Assembly (NCBI GenBank): GCA_922989275.2
Contig: OV277859.1
Coordinates: 89,958,198-90,022,197 of the forward strand
Source: Gari tellinella
Lineage: Eukaryota > Mollusca > Bivalvia > Cardiida > Psammobiidae
Length of the DNA: 64,000 nucleotides
Direction: 5' to 3'
Program-made: the position numbers and the translations under genes
Notes under the pieces: generated by a model
Databases searched by the model: none
The model's input: the letters and a program-made list of their open reading frames with translations, nothing else
What the model was told of the DNA's origin: nothing
Shown: piece after piece, positions 20,517-30,385 of the stretch
Position numbering within the stretch: the stretch's first letter is position 1
How the letters are laid out: the number at the start of each line of letters is the position of its first letter

Positions 20517-20975
20517 TTAACTCATTACTCCATAGATACAACTTTTTACACATTTAATTTGATTTGATTTGATTTGTTTTGATTTTACGTCGCTTTCAAC
20601 AGTATTTCAGTCATATCGCGACGTCCAGCTAATTATAGGTAGAGGAAGACCCCAGAAGTCCTTTATGCACTGTTTCAGGCACAAATCGGCAACTGGGTAG
20701 AACCACCGACCTTCCGCAAGCCAGCTGGAAGGCTTCCTCACATGAAAAATCCGAACGACCCTACTGGGATTCGAACTCACAGCGGTGAGGAGCTTAGTGA
20801 TGTAAGTCACAGTGACTATACCACTAGGCCACGGAGGCCCTTACACATTTAATTTATTCCTCCTTTGAAGAAAATAGTTCTAATTTATACAATCATGAAA
20901 ATGTACTGTAAGAAATATTTTCTATGTCCTAACAGATTGTAGCTTAAAGAAGGCTAAAAGTAAAGCAGAATATGC
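20517..20975 (+). mobile_element. Family A half-element hosting SINE2
   Basis: TTAACTCATTACTCCATAGA before the SINE and TTATTCCTCCTTTGAAGAAA to AGCAGAATATGCC after it. The A sequence stops at the hairpin apex. Confidence 0.8.
20561..20840 (-). mobile_element. tRNA-derived SINE, copy 2
   Basis: Minus-strand copy of the SINE at 7229, also 280 bp and nearly identical. The 15-bp duplication TTACACATTTAATTT (20546-20560 and 20841-20855) is taken from the host A element. The AAATC-type tail lies at the left end. Confidence 0.92.
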
Positions 20976-21112
20976 CTTTTTTCAGCGGAGCTGCCTATTA
21001 TCTATTTAGACCTACATTTTTATTTAGACAAACATTTCAACCAATCATATTTGATCAGAAATTTAGAATTAAGAGCACCTGTTGAAACTGAATTGTCTGA
21101 TTGGATAGTAGC

Positions 21113-21304
21113 CAGGGCTCCAGATAAGAGAATTATTTCATAACTTAAAAACTTTATTTGTGCATTAAACCCTATGGTGTCCTACTCATTTGAATTGTCT
21201 CTTCGAGACGATAAAAATGAGTGGTAACACCATAGGGTTTGTTGATGAAATGAGTGAGAAAATGTTAGATTTGTTCAGTTTACTCCCTCTTATCTGGAGC
21301 CCTG
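21113..21304. mobile_element. Family D MITE
   Basis: CAGGGCTCCAGATAAGAG to CTTATCTGGAGCCCTG; the hairpin is partly unpaired (TTTGAATTGTCTC against GAGACGATAAAAATG). Confidence 0.85.
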
Positions 21305-22021
21305 ATAAACTGTAGCCAGTGCTACTGGGCCCGTATTCTGAAACACTCTTAGATAACTTTTACTCTAAGTAAATCAATATTCTCTTAGTTTTGGCAATTT
21401 AGTCTAAGTATTTGATGATATACTCTTAGAAAGTGAAAAAAACTAAGATAATTCTAAACTCGACAGATTTCACTAAGTATAACGATATACTCTTAGAAAA
21501 TCAATATAGTCTTAGTTTTCGGCCATTTCAACTAAGTATTTGGGGATTCCCTCTTAGAAAGATGAAAAAAACTAAGAAAATTCTCAACTCGCCAAATTTA
21601 CTATAGAATTTTCTCAAAACTTTAGAAAACTGTGACCCTCTCTTAACTTTTTAGAATTTTCTAGGATTAGAACACGAACGTTTATTAAGCAGTAATAACA
21701 GGCAGAATAGATAATTTATTGAATAAAAATTGTTTATAGACCTATAGATACGTTTAGCGGATGTTTTTGAGCCGACGTTTGTGTTTGAGTGGCTTCGTGA
21801 AATTGGGTCAAAGTCTGGGTGGGGTAACGTCATTACAAAGGACTGGGATTACTGTTTAAGACATTATTACATAGGTCTTCATCGCGAAAACGTGGAAAAG
21901 ATCGATATCTATTCAAAGTCTATATTTTTAGTAATAAATGACCACTGTATGTACAAAAACTAGCGTAAATACATAATTAGGTTCACAATTATAATTAGCT
22001 AACAAGCCAAATTTCAACGAA

Positions 22022-22096
22022 GTCGCCGTAGCTCAATCGATAGCGAGTCATACTTGCATGGCGGGGGTCGCCGGTTCGAGCCACACAGGGTACGAT
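22022..22096 (+). tRNA. tRNA-like pseudogene (Ala-like), left unit
   Basis: A box GTAGCTCAATCGATAGCG, an anticodon-like CATACTTGCATGG, B box CCGGTTCGAGCC, then an oligo-T run (22098-22106) that could end pol III transcription. The T stem and acceptor stem do not pair, so it is a relic or SINE-like head, not a working tRNA. Confidence 0.5.
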
Positions 22097-22217
22097 CTTT
22101 TTTTTTCTTAACAACCCCCTTCTTTTTTTTTTTTTCTTTTTTTTTTAAAATCATCATTATTTCTATAGATTCGTTTCTTTAGATACAAATAACTGCTTAA
22201 TTCTTTCAATGCCAAAC

Positions 22218-22441
22218 TTTCGTAATAGTTTACTTCTTCACCGTTTCATTGTCGTCTGCTTCAATTTTGTTGTCTGCAATATCGTTTCAAAGTAAATTGT
22301 AAGGCAGTATGACTGAAAAGAATTCAATACGAGTGCCAAATAGTTTGGATCCTCATCAGACGCTGCGTTACGCGGCGTCTGATCAAGGTCCAAACTGATT
22401 GCAAACGTGCTTTTAGGCGCCATTGAGAGTGAAAGGGTTAA
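22218..22441 (-). mobile_element. Family C' MITE
   Basis: TTGTCGTCTGC-type segment, CAAATAGTTTGGATCC, hairpin CAGACGCTGCG-TTA-CGCGGCGTCTG, then GCGCCATTGAGAGTGAAAGG and TTAA (22438-22441). Confidence 0.7.
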
Positions 22442-22689
22442 AGCATGCTAAAATTGAAGTAAAAGTCTCCAATTAGAAATTTTCCTTCTTATTGTCAGCC
22501 TGCTAGTTCTAGTAATGACTTTCATGTTTCTACTATTTCTTGATATTTGAAAAGCATTAAGAAAAGTGTCCTGCAGATTGATGTTTAACCATTGTCATGC
22601 AGAATTGTCATCTGCTGCAAACACATCATCTGCAGAAAACAACATAATCAATTTGATACTTTCAAAACTTAAAAACAGTAAAATATGAC

Positions 22690-22765
22690 TGGCAAACAAG
22701 TTTGGATCATATCAGACGCCGCATAACGCGGCGTCTGATCTGGATTTTTACTGTATACAAACTGT
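22690..22765. mobile_element. C'-type hairpin
   Basis: GGCAAACAAGTTTGGATC, then CAGACGCCGCATAACGCGGCGTCTG and GATCTGGAT; ends unclear. Confidence 0.6.
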
Positions 22766-22872
22766 TAACAAATGTTATCCAAGTCGCGCTTAGCATTATA
22801 AGAGGGTTTCTTTTAAAGCAGGCTGCCAATAAGAAGGAAACCTCTAATTGGAGTTATCAATTCTAGTATGCT

Positions 22873-23262
22873 TTAACCCTTTCACTCTGGCGCCTAAATG
22901 CGCGTTTGCAAAAATATTGGATCTATTATCAGGATCCAAACTATTTGGCACTCGTATTGAATTCTTTTCAGTCATACAATTAACTTTAAAAAGATACTTC
23001 AGAAAACAGAATTGAAGCAGACGACAATGAAACTGTGAGAATTAGACTCACTCTCGCCTAAAGGAACGTTTGCAAACATTTTGCACCTTGATCAGACGCC
23101 GCGTTTCGAAAAACGCGGCGTCTGATCAGGATCCAAACTGTTTGACACTCGTATTGAATTCTTTTCAGTTATACTTCCTTACATTTAAGGCTTTGAAACG
23201 ATATTGCAGGCAACAAAATTGAAGCAGACGACAAGAACATTTAAAGGAGTAAACTATCACAA
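22873..23262 (+). mobile_element. Two tandem family C' MITEs
   Basis: The first (22873-23040) starts TTAACCCTTTCACTCTGGCG and has lost its hairpin (GGATCTATTATCAGGATCC). The second (23041-23262) starts ACTCACTCTCGCC and has the longest apex here, GACGCCGCGTTTCG / AAAACGCGGCGTC. Both share CACTCGTATTGAATTCTTTT. Confidence 0.7.
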
Positions 23263-23372
23263 AAGTTTGACAGTGGAAGGATAAAGCAGTTATTTGTATT
23301 TAAAAAAATGAATCTATGGAACTAGTGATGATAATTAAAAAAAAAAAAGAAGGGGGATGTTAAGAAAAAAAA

Positions 23373-23448
23373 GATCGTACCCTGTGTGGCTCGAACCGGC
23401 TACCCCGTCATGCAAGTATGACTCGCTATCGATTGAGCAACGGCGACT
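23373..23448 (-). tRNA. tRNA-like pseudogene, right unit
   Basis: Inverted counterpart of the unit at 22022: GTCGCCGTTGCTCAATCGAT, GCCGGTTCGAGCC, followed (on minus) by oligo-T. It differs from the left unit at a few positions and also fails to pair as a cloverleaf. Confidence 0.5.
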
Positions 23449-23834
23449 TCGTTGAAATTTGGCTTGTTAGTTAATTATAATTGTGAACCTAATTATGTAT
23501 TTACGCTTATGTATAAACACTTTTTATTCAATTAATTATCTATTCTACTTATTCTGGGACAATGCTTGCTGCTTTATAAACGGGAGAAGAAAACAAACCC
23601 GAAAACTACACCGCAAATAAACAGTCACACATGTTAGTATGCGAGAAGAGTGACGTCATTTTAGTCGGGAAAGTCCCTGACAACGGCCATAATTTACTCT
23701 TAGTTTTTTTTTCGCTAAGAAAATAATTTAGTATTTTCTTAGAGTAAAAGTTAGCGAAAAATAATCTTAGTTGAAAATGTTAGAGTTTAGAAATTTCTAA
23801 TTAAAATACTTAGAATGTTTCAGAATACGGCCCC

Positions 23835-24419
23835 AGGTCTAATTGTGAGACACAGTGCAGTGTTTACTCACACTGAGCTGATGACATCATGCTTCTATTT
23901 TAAGATTATGACAATTTGTCTTTCTATAGATAGACAGTGGTACCTCTAAGGTGTTTGTTACGGTTTACTACCAATTTATTTAATTGTTAACTATTTGTAC
24001 AAATTTACCATACATTGATAGCAATATAATAAATGGCCTCTAGTGAGTTAAACACAATTGTGTTGTTTCATCATTTATTCACAAGAGAACTGTTGTTCTG
24101 TAGTAAGGGCATGCACAGTTTATTTAGTTATAGTTTGTTTCAAGAAACTCCCCATGAATGAAGTTTGATATATAGAACAGTAGTTTAATCTGAGGATCTC
24201 CTACCAGTAGCTACGATATGGGTTATATTATTGTTTTGCATTTCTGTACATTTAGTTTCTTAGTCAGAGTTATAGTTATCCTTGAATGTGTATTTTTTGC
24301 TTTTCAATCCAAGATATTACAATTCTTTGAAAAAACCCAATTTCATAAAATTTTGCACACCCATCTACAGCATGAATTCCACCACCCATTCCGCTGAATA
24401 TCTTTTTTAAAGATATTTC
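23835..24419. other. No recognised feature
   Basis: AT-rich, no terminal repeats or coding signal that I can support. Confidence 0.4.
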
Positions 24420-24500
24420 TTGTTTCAACCTGCTTTAAGTGGCCACCGAACTTTATAACTAGAAAAAGGTTATTAACATAGGTTATTGAGTAAAGGGTCA
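24420..24500 (+). mobile_element. Family A right-half fragment
   Basis: TTTCAACCTGCTTTAAGTGG to TTGAGTAAAGGGTC; the left half is absent. Confidence 0.6.
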
Positions 24501-24593
24501 AAAAGTTGTTACCTTGATGTAGGAATATGCCAAGCTAGTCCTTCAACTTTGCTACAGTAGGTACTCCAATCTCTGAAGAAGAAAAAAACAACC

Positions 24594-24822
24594 TTAACCT
24601 TTACACCCTAGTCTGGCATATTGGCGTCCTTTGCAAACAGTGTACATGTGAAAAGTACACTTGTCCAATGCAAACAGTGAAGTCCCAGATCAGAGGGCTC
24701 CTAGGAGACCATTCTAATGAGTAGTAACACCATAGTACTGTTACGGGTGCTGAAATAAGAGAGAAAATGTCTAATTTGTTTGGTTTACTCCCTCTTATCT
24801 GGAGCCCTGTACACTGTTTTCA
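24594..24822. mobile_element. B/D chimera joined at hairpin centres
   Basis: B left arm from TTAACCTTTACACCCTAGT to CAGATCAGAGGGCTCC (about 24700), then directly a D right arm: AGGAGACCATTCTAATGAG, ACACCATAG, CTTATCTGGAGCCCTG (24809), then TACACTGTTTTCAAAA, the tail of a B right arm. Confidence 0.75.
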
Positions 24823-25014
24823 AAAAGCATCACTATATGCTAATACATATAGTATGTGGAAGGGTTGAATATCAGTGATACTGTTATGAAACCTGTCCTA
24901 TATAAATTCAACAAACAAGAATGCTAACAATTCATCCACTGTAATACACTCATGACCTTGTAATCAGCATCCATTCAATAGAACACCAATAAGTAGTCAT
25001 TTGCTTGCTATAGG

Positions 25015-25188
25015 GAGTTTAGTGAACAAATTCAACATTTCTCACTTATTTCAGCACTAAATCCTATGGTGTTACTACTCATTAGAATCGTCTCAAAGAG
25101 ACGATTCTAATGAGTAGTGACACCATAAAGTTTAATGCAGAAATAAAGATCTTAGTTTTTCAAATACTCCTCCTATCTGGAGCTTTGT
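25015..25188. mobile_element. Family D MITE
   Basis: The left end is worn (GGGAGTTTAGTGAACAAATT); hairpin CTCATTAGAATCGTCTC-AAA-GAGACGATTC; right end CTATCTGGAGCTTTG. Confidence 0.78.
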
Positions 25189-25279
25189 CAAAAGCCAGTA
25201 ATACACTCATGACCTTGTAATCAGCATCAATTTAACAGAACACCAATAAGACTTAAAGTAGTCATGTGCTTGCTATATT

Positions 25280-25516
25280 TACCCTTTTTGCATGGACAGC
25301 TAGCTCCTGTTTGCAATATAGTCTAGTCAAATATTTTACTATTTAGAGTTGTTTTTGTAAATGTAAATTGTAATATGACAAACGGAGCAGACGCTGATCA
25401 AGGGGCTCCATTAGATGTTTGCATAAGACAAGTGTACTCTTCACAGGTACACTGTTTTCAAAAGATGCAGATCAAATGATGCAAATGTGCATGACTTGGG
25501 TTCAAGGGGTTGAAAC
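25280..25516 (-). mobile_element. Family B MITE, shortened hairpin
   Basis: AATATAGTCTAGTCAAATAT, CAAACGGAGCAGACGCTGAT, CAAGGGGCTCC, then TACACTGTTTTCAAAAGATG and GGGTTCAAGGGGTTGAA. Confidence 0.65.
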
Positions 25517-25600
25517 AGGATAAATATAATGCAGAAAGCTCCTACAAAAGCTTTATTTTCACATTATCTTTATTTAGCATTAAGCAGTCAGCTGTCGATT
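25517..25600. repeat. Family G hairpin, degraded
   Basis: CAGGATAAATATAATGCAGA, AAGCTCCTACAAAAGC, then ATTATCTTTATTTAGCATTA. Confidence 0.5.
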
Positions 25601-25638
25601 TAGTTATCTCCACATTATTTCAATAAGATTGAAGTCTC

Positions 25639-25848
25639 TTAACCCATTAACTCATAAATACGCCTTTTAACGCCTCTCATTTATTCTTCCACTGAGGTAG
25701 ATAGTTCCATTTAATAAATAGCTATGAATATGCACCTAAAGCAGAATGCACCTTTAAGGCGCAATCTGCTTTACTTTTAACCTGTTTTAGGTGGTCATCT
25801 GTGAGTGTCTCCAAATCTAGAAACAGGCTATGGAGTAATATGGGTTAA
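25639..25848 (+). mobile_element. Family A MITE
   Basis: TTAACCCATTAACTCATAAA to GGAGTAATATGGGTTAA; the left hairpin arm has lost the AAAGCAGGCTGAAAGT part, leaving CTAAAGCAGAATGCACC. Confidence 0.82.
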
Positions 25849-26265
25849 CACAAAAACGACTGTATGATGTGGACTAAAATCCATATCAATACCAAGCGTT
25901 TTGTGACTTCAATGTATAAAAGCAGCCACTAATAGAACAAGATTGACCGTTATTAGTGCGGACAGATATCCATGTAATTACCAGGCTTTGTTTCAATACG
26001 TGACCAGCAATATTGATGCATGCATGATAGATTTCTGACGAGCTAACACTCGCGACAAGTTCATGAAATATTCAGACCATCCGGAATCCCAAACTCATCG
26101 AAGTATAAATGGATCAAAGTTAATAAGAGAGAGTGTGCACTGAACTCAAATAAATCTTATCTATTATTTAAGACAACAAAACACATATTGATGTAGCCTT
26201 CTTAAGAACTGCTTAAGATCTGCCTAATTCTAATGGGTTCCATTTACATTAGCTCTAACTAAACT
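25849..26265. other. No recognised feature
   Basis: Unique-looking sequence with no supported element or gene. Confidence 0.4.
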
Positions 26266-26470
26266 TGCAGCGGATATATGCAAATTTGATTACCTTTGCA
26301 AACAGTTTGGATCCAGATGAGATGCCGCATAATGCGGCGTCTCATCAGGATCCAAACTGTTTGACACTCTGACCATGTTTTGAAAAGAAATTTAGAAAAA
26401 TCTATTTTAAGAACAATAGTAAATGACAATTGTTGCAGATGGAAAAATTACCCAGCATGCAAAGAGTTAA
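26266..26470 (-). mobile_element. Family C MITE
   Basis: GCAGCGGATATATGCAAATT, CAAACAGTTTGGATCC, GAGATGCCGCATAATGCGGC and complement, GCAGATGGAAAAATTACCC, AGCATGCAAAGAGTTAA. Confidence 0.85.
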
Positions 26471-26579
26471 GACAATCTCAATGGAGGCATGATAAAAATC
26501 AACAGAATCAGAAATTAATTACAATCAAACCTGTTGTGACAACATCCATGGATGTTTATCCTTAAAGACAGACCGCTGC

Positions 26580-26831
26580 TTAACCCATTACCCCATAAAT
26601 ACGCCTTTTTACGCCTTCAATCTATTCTTACATTAAAGAAAATAGTTCCAATTTATACAGTTATGAATATGTATCATAAGAAATATTTTCAATATTCTAG
26701 CAGATTATAGCTTAAAGCAGTCTCAAAGTAAAGCAGAATGCGCCTTATGGCGCATTCTGCTTTACTTTCAGACTACTTTAAGTGGTAATCTATCTTCAAT
26801 ACTAGAAACAGGCCATTGGGTAATGGGTTAA
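26580..26831 (+). mobile_element. Family A MITE
   Basis: TTAACCCATTACCCCATAAA to TTGGGTAATGGGTTAA. The hairpin AAAGCAGTCTCAAAGTAAAG pairs with CTTTACTTTCAGACTACTTT. Its right TTAA is shared with the following B. Confidence 0.9.
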
Positions 26832-27078
26832 CTCTTTGAACCCTAGTCCCGCATATAGGCGTGCTTTTCAAACAGTGTACATGTGAATAGTACACATGTC
26901 CTATACAAACAGTGAAGACCCAGATCAGAGGGCTCCTTTCAGAGCCCTCTGATCAGGGTCTTCACTGTTTGTCACAATGCCAAACATTGACAAAAACAGC
27001 CCTTTAAAGTCAGAAATGGACTAGACTTAGATGGAAACTGGAATTGTCCATTTAAAGTTTCAGGGAGGAAAGAGTTAA
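26828..27078 (+). mobile_element. Family B MITE, full length
   Basis: TTAACTCTTTGAACCCTAGT to GGAGGAAAGAGTTAA; apex GGGCTCCTTTCAGAGCCC. It shares single TTAAs with neighbours on both sides. Confidence 0.92.
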
Positions 27079-27150
27079 TACAGTATGAAAGTAATTCAAA
27101 AAGCTCCCATTGGAGCTTTCTGCATTTCATATATCCTGCATTACCATAAG
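27075..27150. repeat. Family G hairpin
   Basis: GTATGAAAGTAATTCAAAAA, GCTCCCATTGGAGC, TTTCTGCATTTCATATATCC. Confidence 0.6.
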
Positions 27151-27187
27151 ATGTAAATACAGTAAAACCTCTCTTCATAACAACCAC

Positions 27188-27415
27188 TTAACCCATTGTA
27201 TGCTGGGTAATAATTGGCGGCCATTTTAAAATGTCGTCTGCAGTGGGTATAACTCAAATATTTGCAAAAGATTTTAGCAGTTTCTGATAGAATACTGAAC
27301 TAGCTGCAAACAGTTTTGATCTCAGATCAGGTCCCACTATGTGGGACCTGATCTGAGATCAAAACTGTTTGCCTAGAGGTACAACTAAAAGTGTATACCG
27401 CATAAAATGGGCTAA
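27188..27415 (+). mobile_element. Family M MITE, copy 2
   Basis: TTAACCCATTGTATGCTGGG to ATAAAATGGGCTAA; hairpin GATCAGGTCCCACT / TGTGGGACCTGATC. Compared with the copy at 4023, the C-to-T change in one arm is matched by G-to-A in the other. Confidence 0.82.
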
Positions 27416-27790
27416 AAGAAGGCTAAATGATTGAAAAAAGTACAGGTGACGGCTTCAAGCAAGGTGAAAATAAAACAAAGCTTATAAAGGCTTTCTGTTT
27501 AATTTTCATCTTTTGCTTTAAAGCCAGAATGTCAGCCAAATTTATGTGTAAATCGCGCAATTTCTTATATAAGAACATATTCTATGTATTAAAACTAAGC
27601 GAAATCCGTTGTCAGGTGCCTGAAACATGCCCCCCTTTCTTTAAGAACCATACATAAATGTGCCAATTTCTTATCGAGATGGTTGGAAAAATAAGCTTTT
27701 TGTTTACATAACAAATCTTCGTGTCGGCTTCAGAGAGTTTCCGCAAGGTCGAATAAGAGTCACGAGCAGAATAGTTCATAACCATAAAGG

Positions 27791-28040
27791 TAACGGTGGA
27801 GAAAACGTTATTCTTTCCCGTTTAAACGCAAACGAAACGCAAACGCATCGCAATAATACGCATAAATGGACAATCTTTAGACAATTCTGACCATTCATGT
27901 TAGTCAGAGTGGCAATAGTTTCGTGCGTGATCAGACGTCGGGTTACCCGGCGTCTGATCTGCTCCAAACTGTTTGCAATAGAAATCATGGTCTTAGCGTT
28001 AACGCGTTTATTGGGAAAGAATAACATTTTCTCCACTGTA
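27791..28040. mobile_element. Family J MITE, copy 1
   Basis: GGTGGAGAAAACGTTATTC to ATAACATTTTCTCCACTG. GTTTAAACGCAAACG in the left and CGTTTATTGGGAAAGAATAA in the right subterminal part; hairpin CAGACGTCGGGTTACCCGGC. Confidence 0.8.
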
Positions 28041-28125
28041 AGCAAGGTAACATCGACTACATCATCGTACAATTTCCTACTTGAGATAAGTATGGTTCCC
28101 GTGCAGCTCGAGACCGCTGCGCTAA

Positions 28126-28359
28126 CTTTACTGATATTTTATTCTCTCCCAATAAACGCATTTGTACACAAAACTATTATTTCCATTGCAAACAGATTGG
28201 AGCCAGGTCAGACACCGGGTAACCCGGCGTTTGATCAGGCTCCAACCTATTTGCTACTCATATTAAAAAATAATAGTTAAAACTTCTAAAAGTAAATTTG
28301 CACAGCTACGTGCATTGCGTTTGCGTTTAAACGAGAAAGAAAATGTATTCTCTACTGTA
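28126..28359. mobile_element. Family J MITE, copy 2
   Basis: TTATTCTCTCCCAATAAACG to GAAAATGTATTCTCTACTG; hairpin CAAACAGATTGGAGCC, CAGACACCGGGTAACCCGGC, GGCTCCAACCTATTTG. Opposite orientation to copy 1. Confidence 0.75.
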
Positions 28360-28811
28360 TACTGCGCACAATAAACACAGCTATCAATGTTTCTTGCTGT
28401 AGGGAATACTTATCCCTTTTAAAGTTTTAGAATGTTCCAATCTAAAAATAACTCCGACAGGTCATCAGAAAACATCTTTACCGGGCGCAAGCCGAACGAA
28501 CTCGGAAAATCTCCGTCATTGATCGGATGTCAACAAACCGATTTAAAAGTCGACCTTTTTCCATCAAATTCGTGTGTTTGTCAGATTTATTGCCTCTATA
28601 ATCATCGCGGATTACTTCTTTTTATATGTTTAGATTACCTGAATATCTGCCTGAATATTCAGGTTTTAAAAAATGCGCTATTTGGCTTACATACTGGCTT
28701 TAAGAACCTGACCTGCTTTAAACAAGTATAATTTACATAATGTAATGGTCGTTATAGAGAGGTTATACTGTACTCTTTTAGATAGCAAATGCATCTTAAT
28801 GTCTGTTTGAA

Positions 28812-29038
28812 TGATAACCTGATAGCCTGTTTCTAGTATTGAAGATAGGCGACCACTTAATTTACGCAGGTTGAAAGTAAAGCAGAGTGCATTCTGTTTC
28901 ACTTTCAGCTAACATCTGCTACAATAAAGGAAGTATTTCTTATGTGGCATATTCATTACTGTATAAAGTGGAACTATTTTCTTCAGTGGAGGCATGAATT
29001 AAATGTGTAAAAATGTGTATTTATGGAGTAAAGGGATA
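28812..29038 (-). mobile_element. Family A MITE, shortened hairpin
   Basis: CCTGATAGCCTGTTTCTAG to GGAGTAAAGGGATAA. The hairpin is reduced to GTAAAGCAGAGTGCATTCTG. Confidence 0.75.
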
Positions 29039-29161
29039 AGGCCATTTTGCTCACATACAGTATACCTATTCCTAATTGAGCCTTTTCATGATTCTTTGAA
29101 TTTTGTCCAGATAAATTTGCAAAAGAGTCTGACAGTCATCTCAACTGCTTAATACAAATCT

Positions 29162-29536
29162 TTAACCCATAATTTGTTTCTATTTTTGAAAGTAGGTGAC
29201 CACTCAAAGTAGGTTGAAAGTAAAACAGAATGCTTCAAGCTTCAATCACTTCAACCCTGCAATACCCCATAGCCTGTTTCTAGTTTTGAAAATAGGTGAC
29301 CACTTAAAGCAGGTGGAACGTAAATCAGAATATGCCTTAATGCGCATTCTGCTTTACTTTCAGCCTGCTTTAAGCTAAGACCATTTTGTATTATACATAT
29401 TTATGACTGTATAAATTGGAACTATTTTCTTCAGAGGAGGAATGAATTAATGGTGTAAAAAGGCGTATTCATAAGGTAATGGGTTAAGTGATCATCTTTC
29501 TTCAAAACTAGAAACAGAATATGGAGTAAAGGGTTA
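29162..29536 (-). mobile_element. Family A copy inside another family A copy
   Basis: Outer left: TTAACCCATAATTTGTTTCT to AAGTAAAACAGAATGC. Inner copy 29268-29487: ATACCCCATAGCCTGTTTC to GGTAATGGGTTAA. Outer right: GTGATCATCTTTCTTCAAAA to GGAGTAAAGGGTTAA (29533-29536). Confidence 0.7.
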
Positions 29537-29873
29537 AATGGTTAAAGGCTAAGGCAGAAAATAAAGCAGACATCTTCATTTTTCAGGTGCATGATTGAGC
29601 TGACAATTGATTGACTAGGTAAAATACAATTATTAGCTTTTGTACCAGGTCCTGTTAGTTCCTATGTTGTTAAAAAGCTGATCAAGAGCAAGATTATAAA
29701 ACTAAATAATGCAAAACATGAACTGTAGATTGTTCCTTAGAGATATAATTTAAGGCACCCTTTAAGTCTTGTTGTTTGGCATCCATTTTGTAAAGAAGTA
29801 TATTGGATCGTAAAACAAGAGATTACTTAATACACTGCAGGTCAAAATTAATACAGAAAGCTCTTATGAGACA
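29537..29873. other. No complete element
   Basis: Only a G-type left arm near the right end (TACACTGCAGGTCAAAATTA, AAAGCTC). Confidence 0.4.
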
Positions 29874-30087
29874 TTGACCCTTAGCCCGCCAAATAAATTG
29901 TCGTCTGCTATGTTTCTTGTCTGCTTCAAGTTTCAAATTGCTTCAAAGTTGCTCAAAATTGCTGAAAATGTTGTCCGAGTGTCAAACAGCTTGGATCCGG
30001 ATGAGACGCCGAGTTACTCGGCGTCTCATCCGGATCCAAGCTGTTTGCACATGGAGCTATAGTTGTGAGTGGCAGGCTAAGGGTTAA
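29874..30087 (-). mobile_element. Family C MITE, subfamily C3, copy 1
   Basis: TTGACCCTTAGCCCGCC to GGCAGGCTAAGGGTTAA; hairpin CAAACAGCTTGGATCC, GATGAGACGCCGAG-TTA-CTCGGCGTC and complement. The inverted near-twin is at 48124-48336. Confidence 0.88.
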
Positions 30088-30186
30088 TATGCATAACAAT
30101 ATGTACTGTAAATGTCTTTAATTATAATTAAATTTTAACAAAGTGCTTTTGTCACCCAGTTATTTGTCCCCCAAGGTGCAGATTCA

Positions 30187-30262
30187 ATGGCAAACAGTAA
30201 AGACACTGATCAGACTGCTCCCTCAGGAGCAGTCTGATCAGGGTCTACACAGTGTTTGCTCA
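30187..30262. mobile_element. B-type hairpin with altered, still paired apex
   Basis: CAAACAGTAAAGACACTGAT, CAGACTGCTCC-CTCA-GGAGCAGTCTG, TCTACACAGTGTTTG. AGAGGGC of other B copies is AGACTGC here, and the opposite arm changed to match. Confidence 0.7.
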
Positions 30263-30289
30263 GACCTGGCTGCCCCAATACTATATCAT

Positions 30290-30385
30290 AGCAGATGAAA
30301 CAGCGTCTGTTTTACTTTCAACCTGCTTTATATAAGTGATCATTTGCCGTTAAAACTAGACAGAGGCTATGCAGTAAAGGGTTAA
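30290..30385 (+). mobile_element. Family A right-half
   Basis: TCATAGCAGATGAAACAGC, TTTTACTTTCAACCTGCTTT to GCAGTAAAGGGTTAA. It ends at the TTAA that begins the next copy. Confidence 0.65.

Larger units (their letters stand above)
21327..23834. mobile_element. 2.5-kb foldback-like element with opposed tRNA-like units
   Basis: Ends GGGCCCGTATTCTGAAACA and TGTTTCAGAATACGGCCCC, with many CTCTTAG / CTAAGA motifs on both sides. Inside, about 280 bp (21963-22245) returns inverted at 23240-23510, including the tRNA-like units, oligo-T runs and AATTATAATTGTGAACC. The left arm has about 230 bp not seen on the right, holding a short open frame (21743-21963: DVFEPTFVFEWLREIGSKSG and on) with no domain I recognise. 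The loop between the arms is filled by family C' hairpin copies. No target duplication could be fixed. It could be a Foldback-type element or an inverted pair of one element. Confidence 0.7.
27160..28770. mobile_element. Family F frame expanded by nested M and J elements
   Basis: CAGTAAAACCTCTCTTCATA preceded by TA (27158-27159), and TATAGAGAGGTTATACTG followed by TA (28771-28772). Inside: M2, an F-type hairpin (27450-27530, AGCAAGGTGAAAATAAAACA), J1 and J2, then CCTGCTTTAAACAAG near the right end. The residue 28360-28680 is not assigned; its plus-strand frame (28432-28731) has no motif I recognise. Confidence 0.6.

Noticed and set aside
22022..22096. Functional tRNA gene
   Set aside because: T and acceptor stems fail to pair and the unit is duplicated inverted inside a transposable element.
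27897..28280. 127-codon plus-strand frame
   Set aside because: Runs through two family J elements; phrases such as NRLEPGQTP are the translated hairpin core and recur wherever that core occurs.
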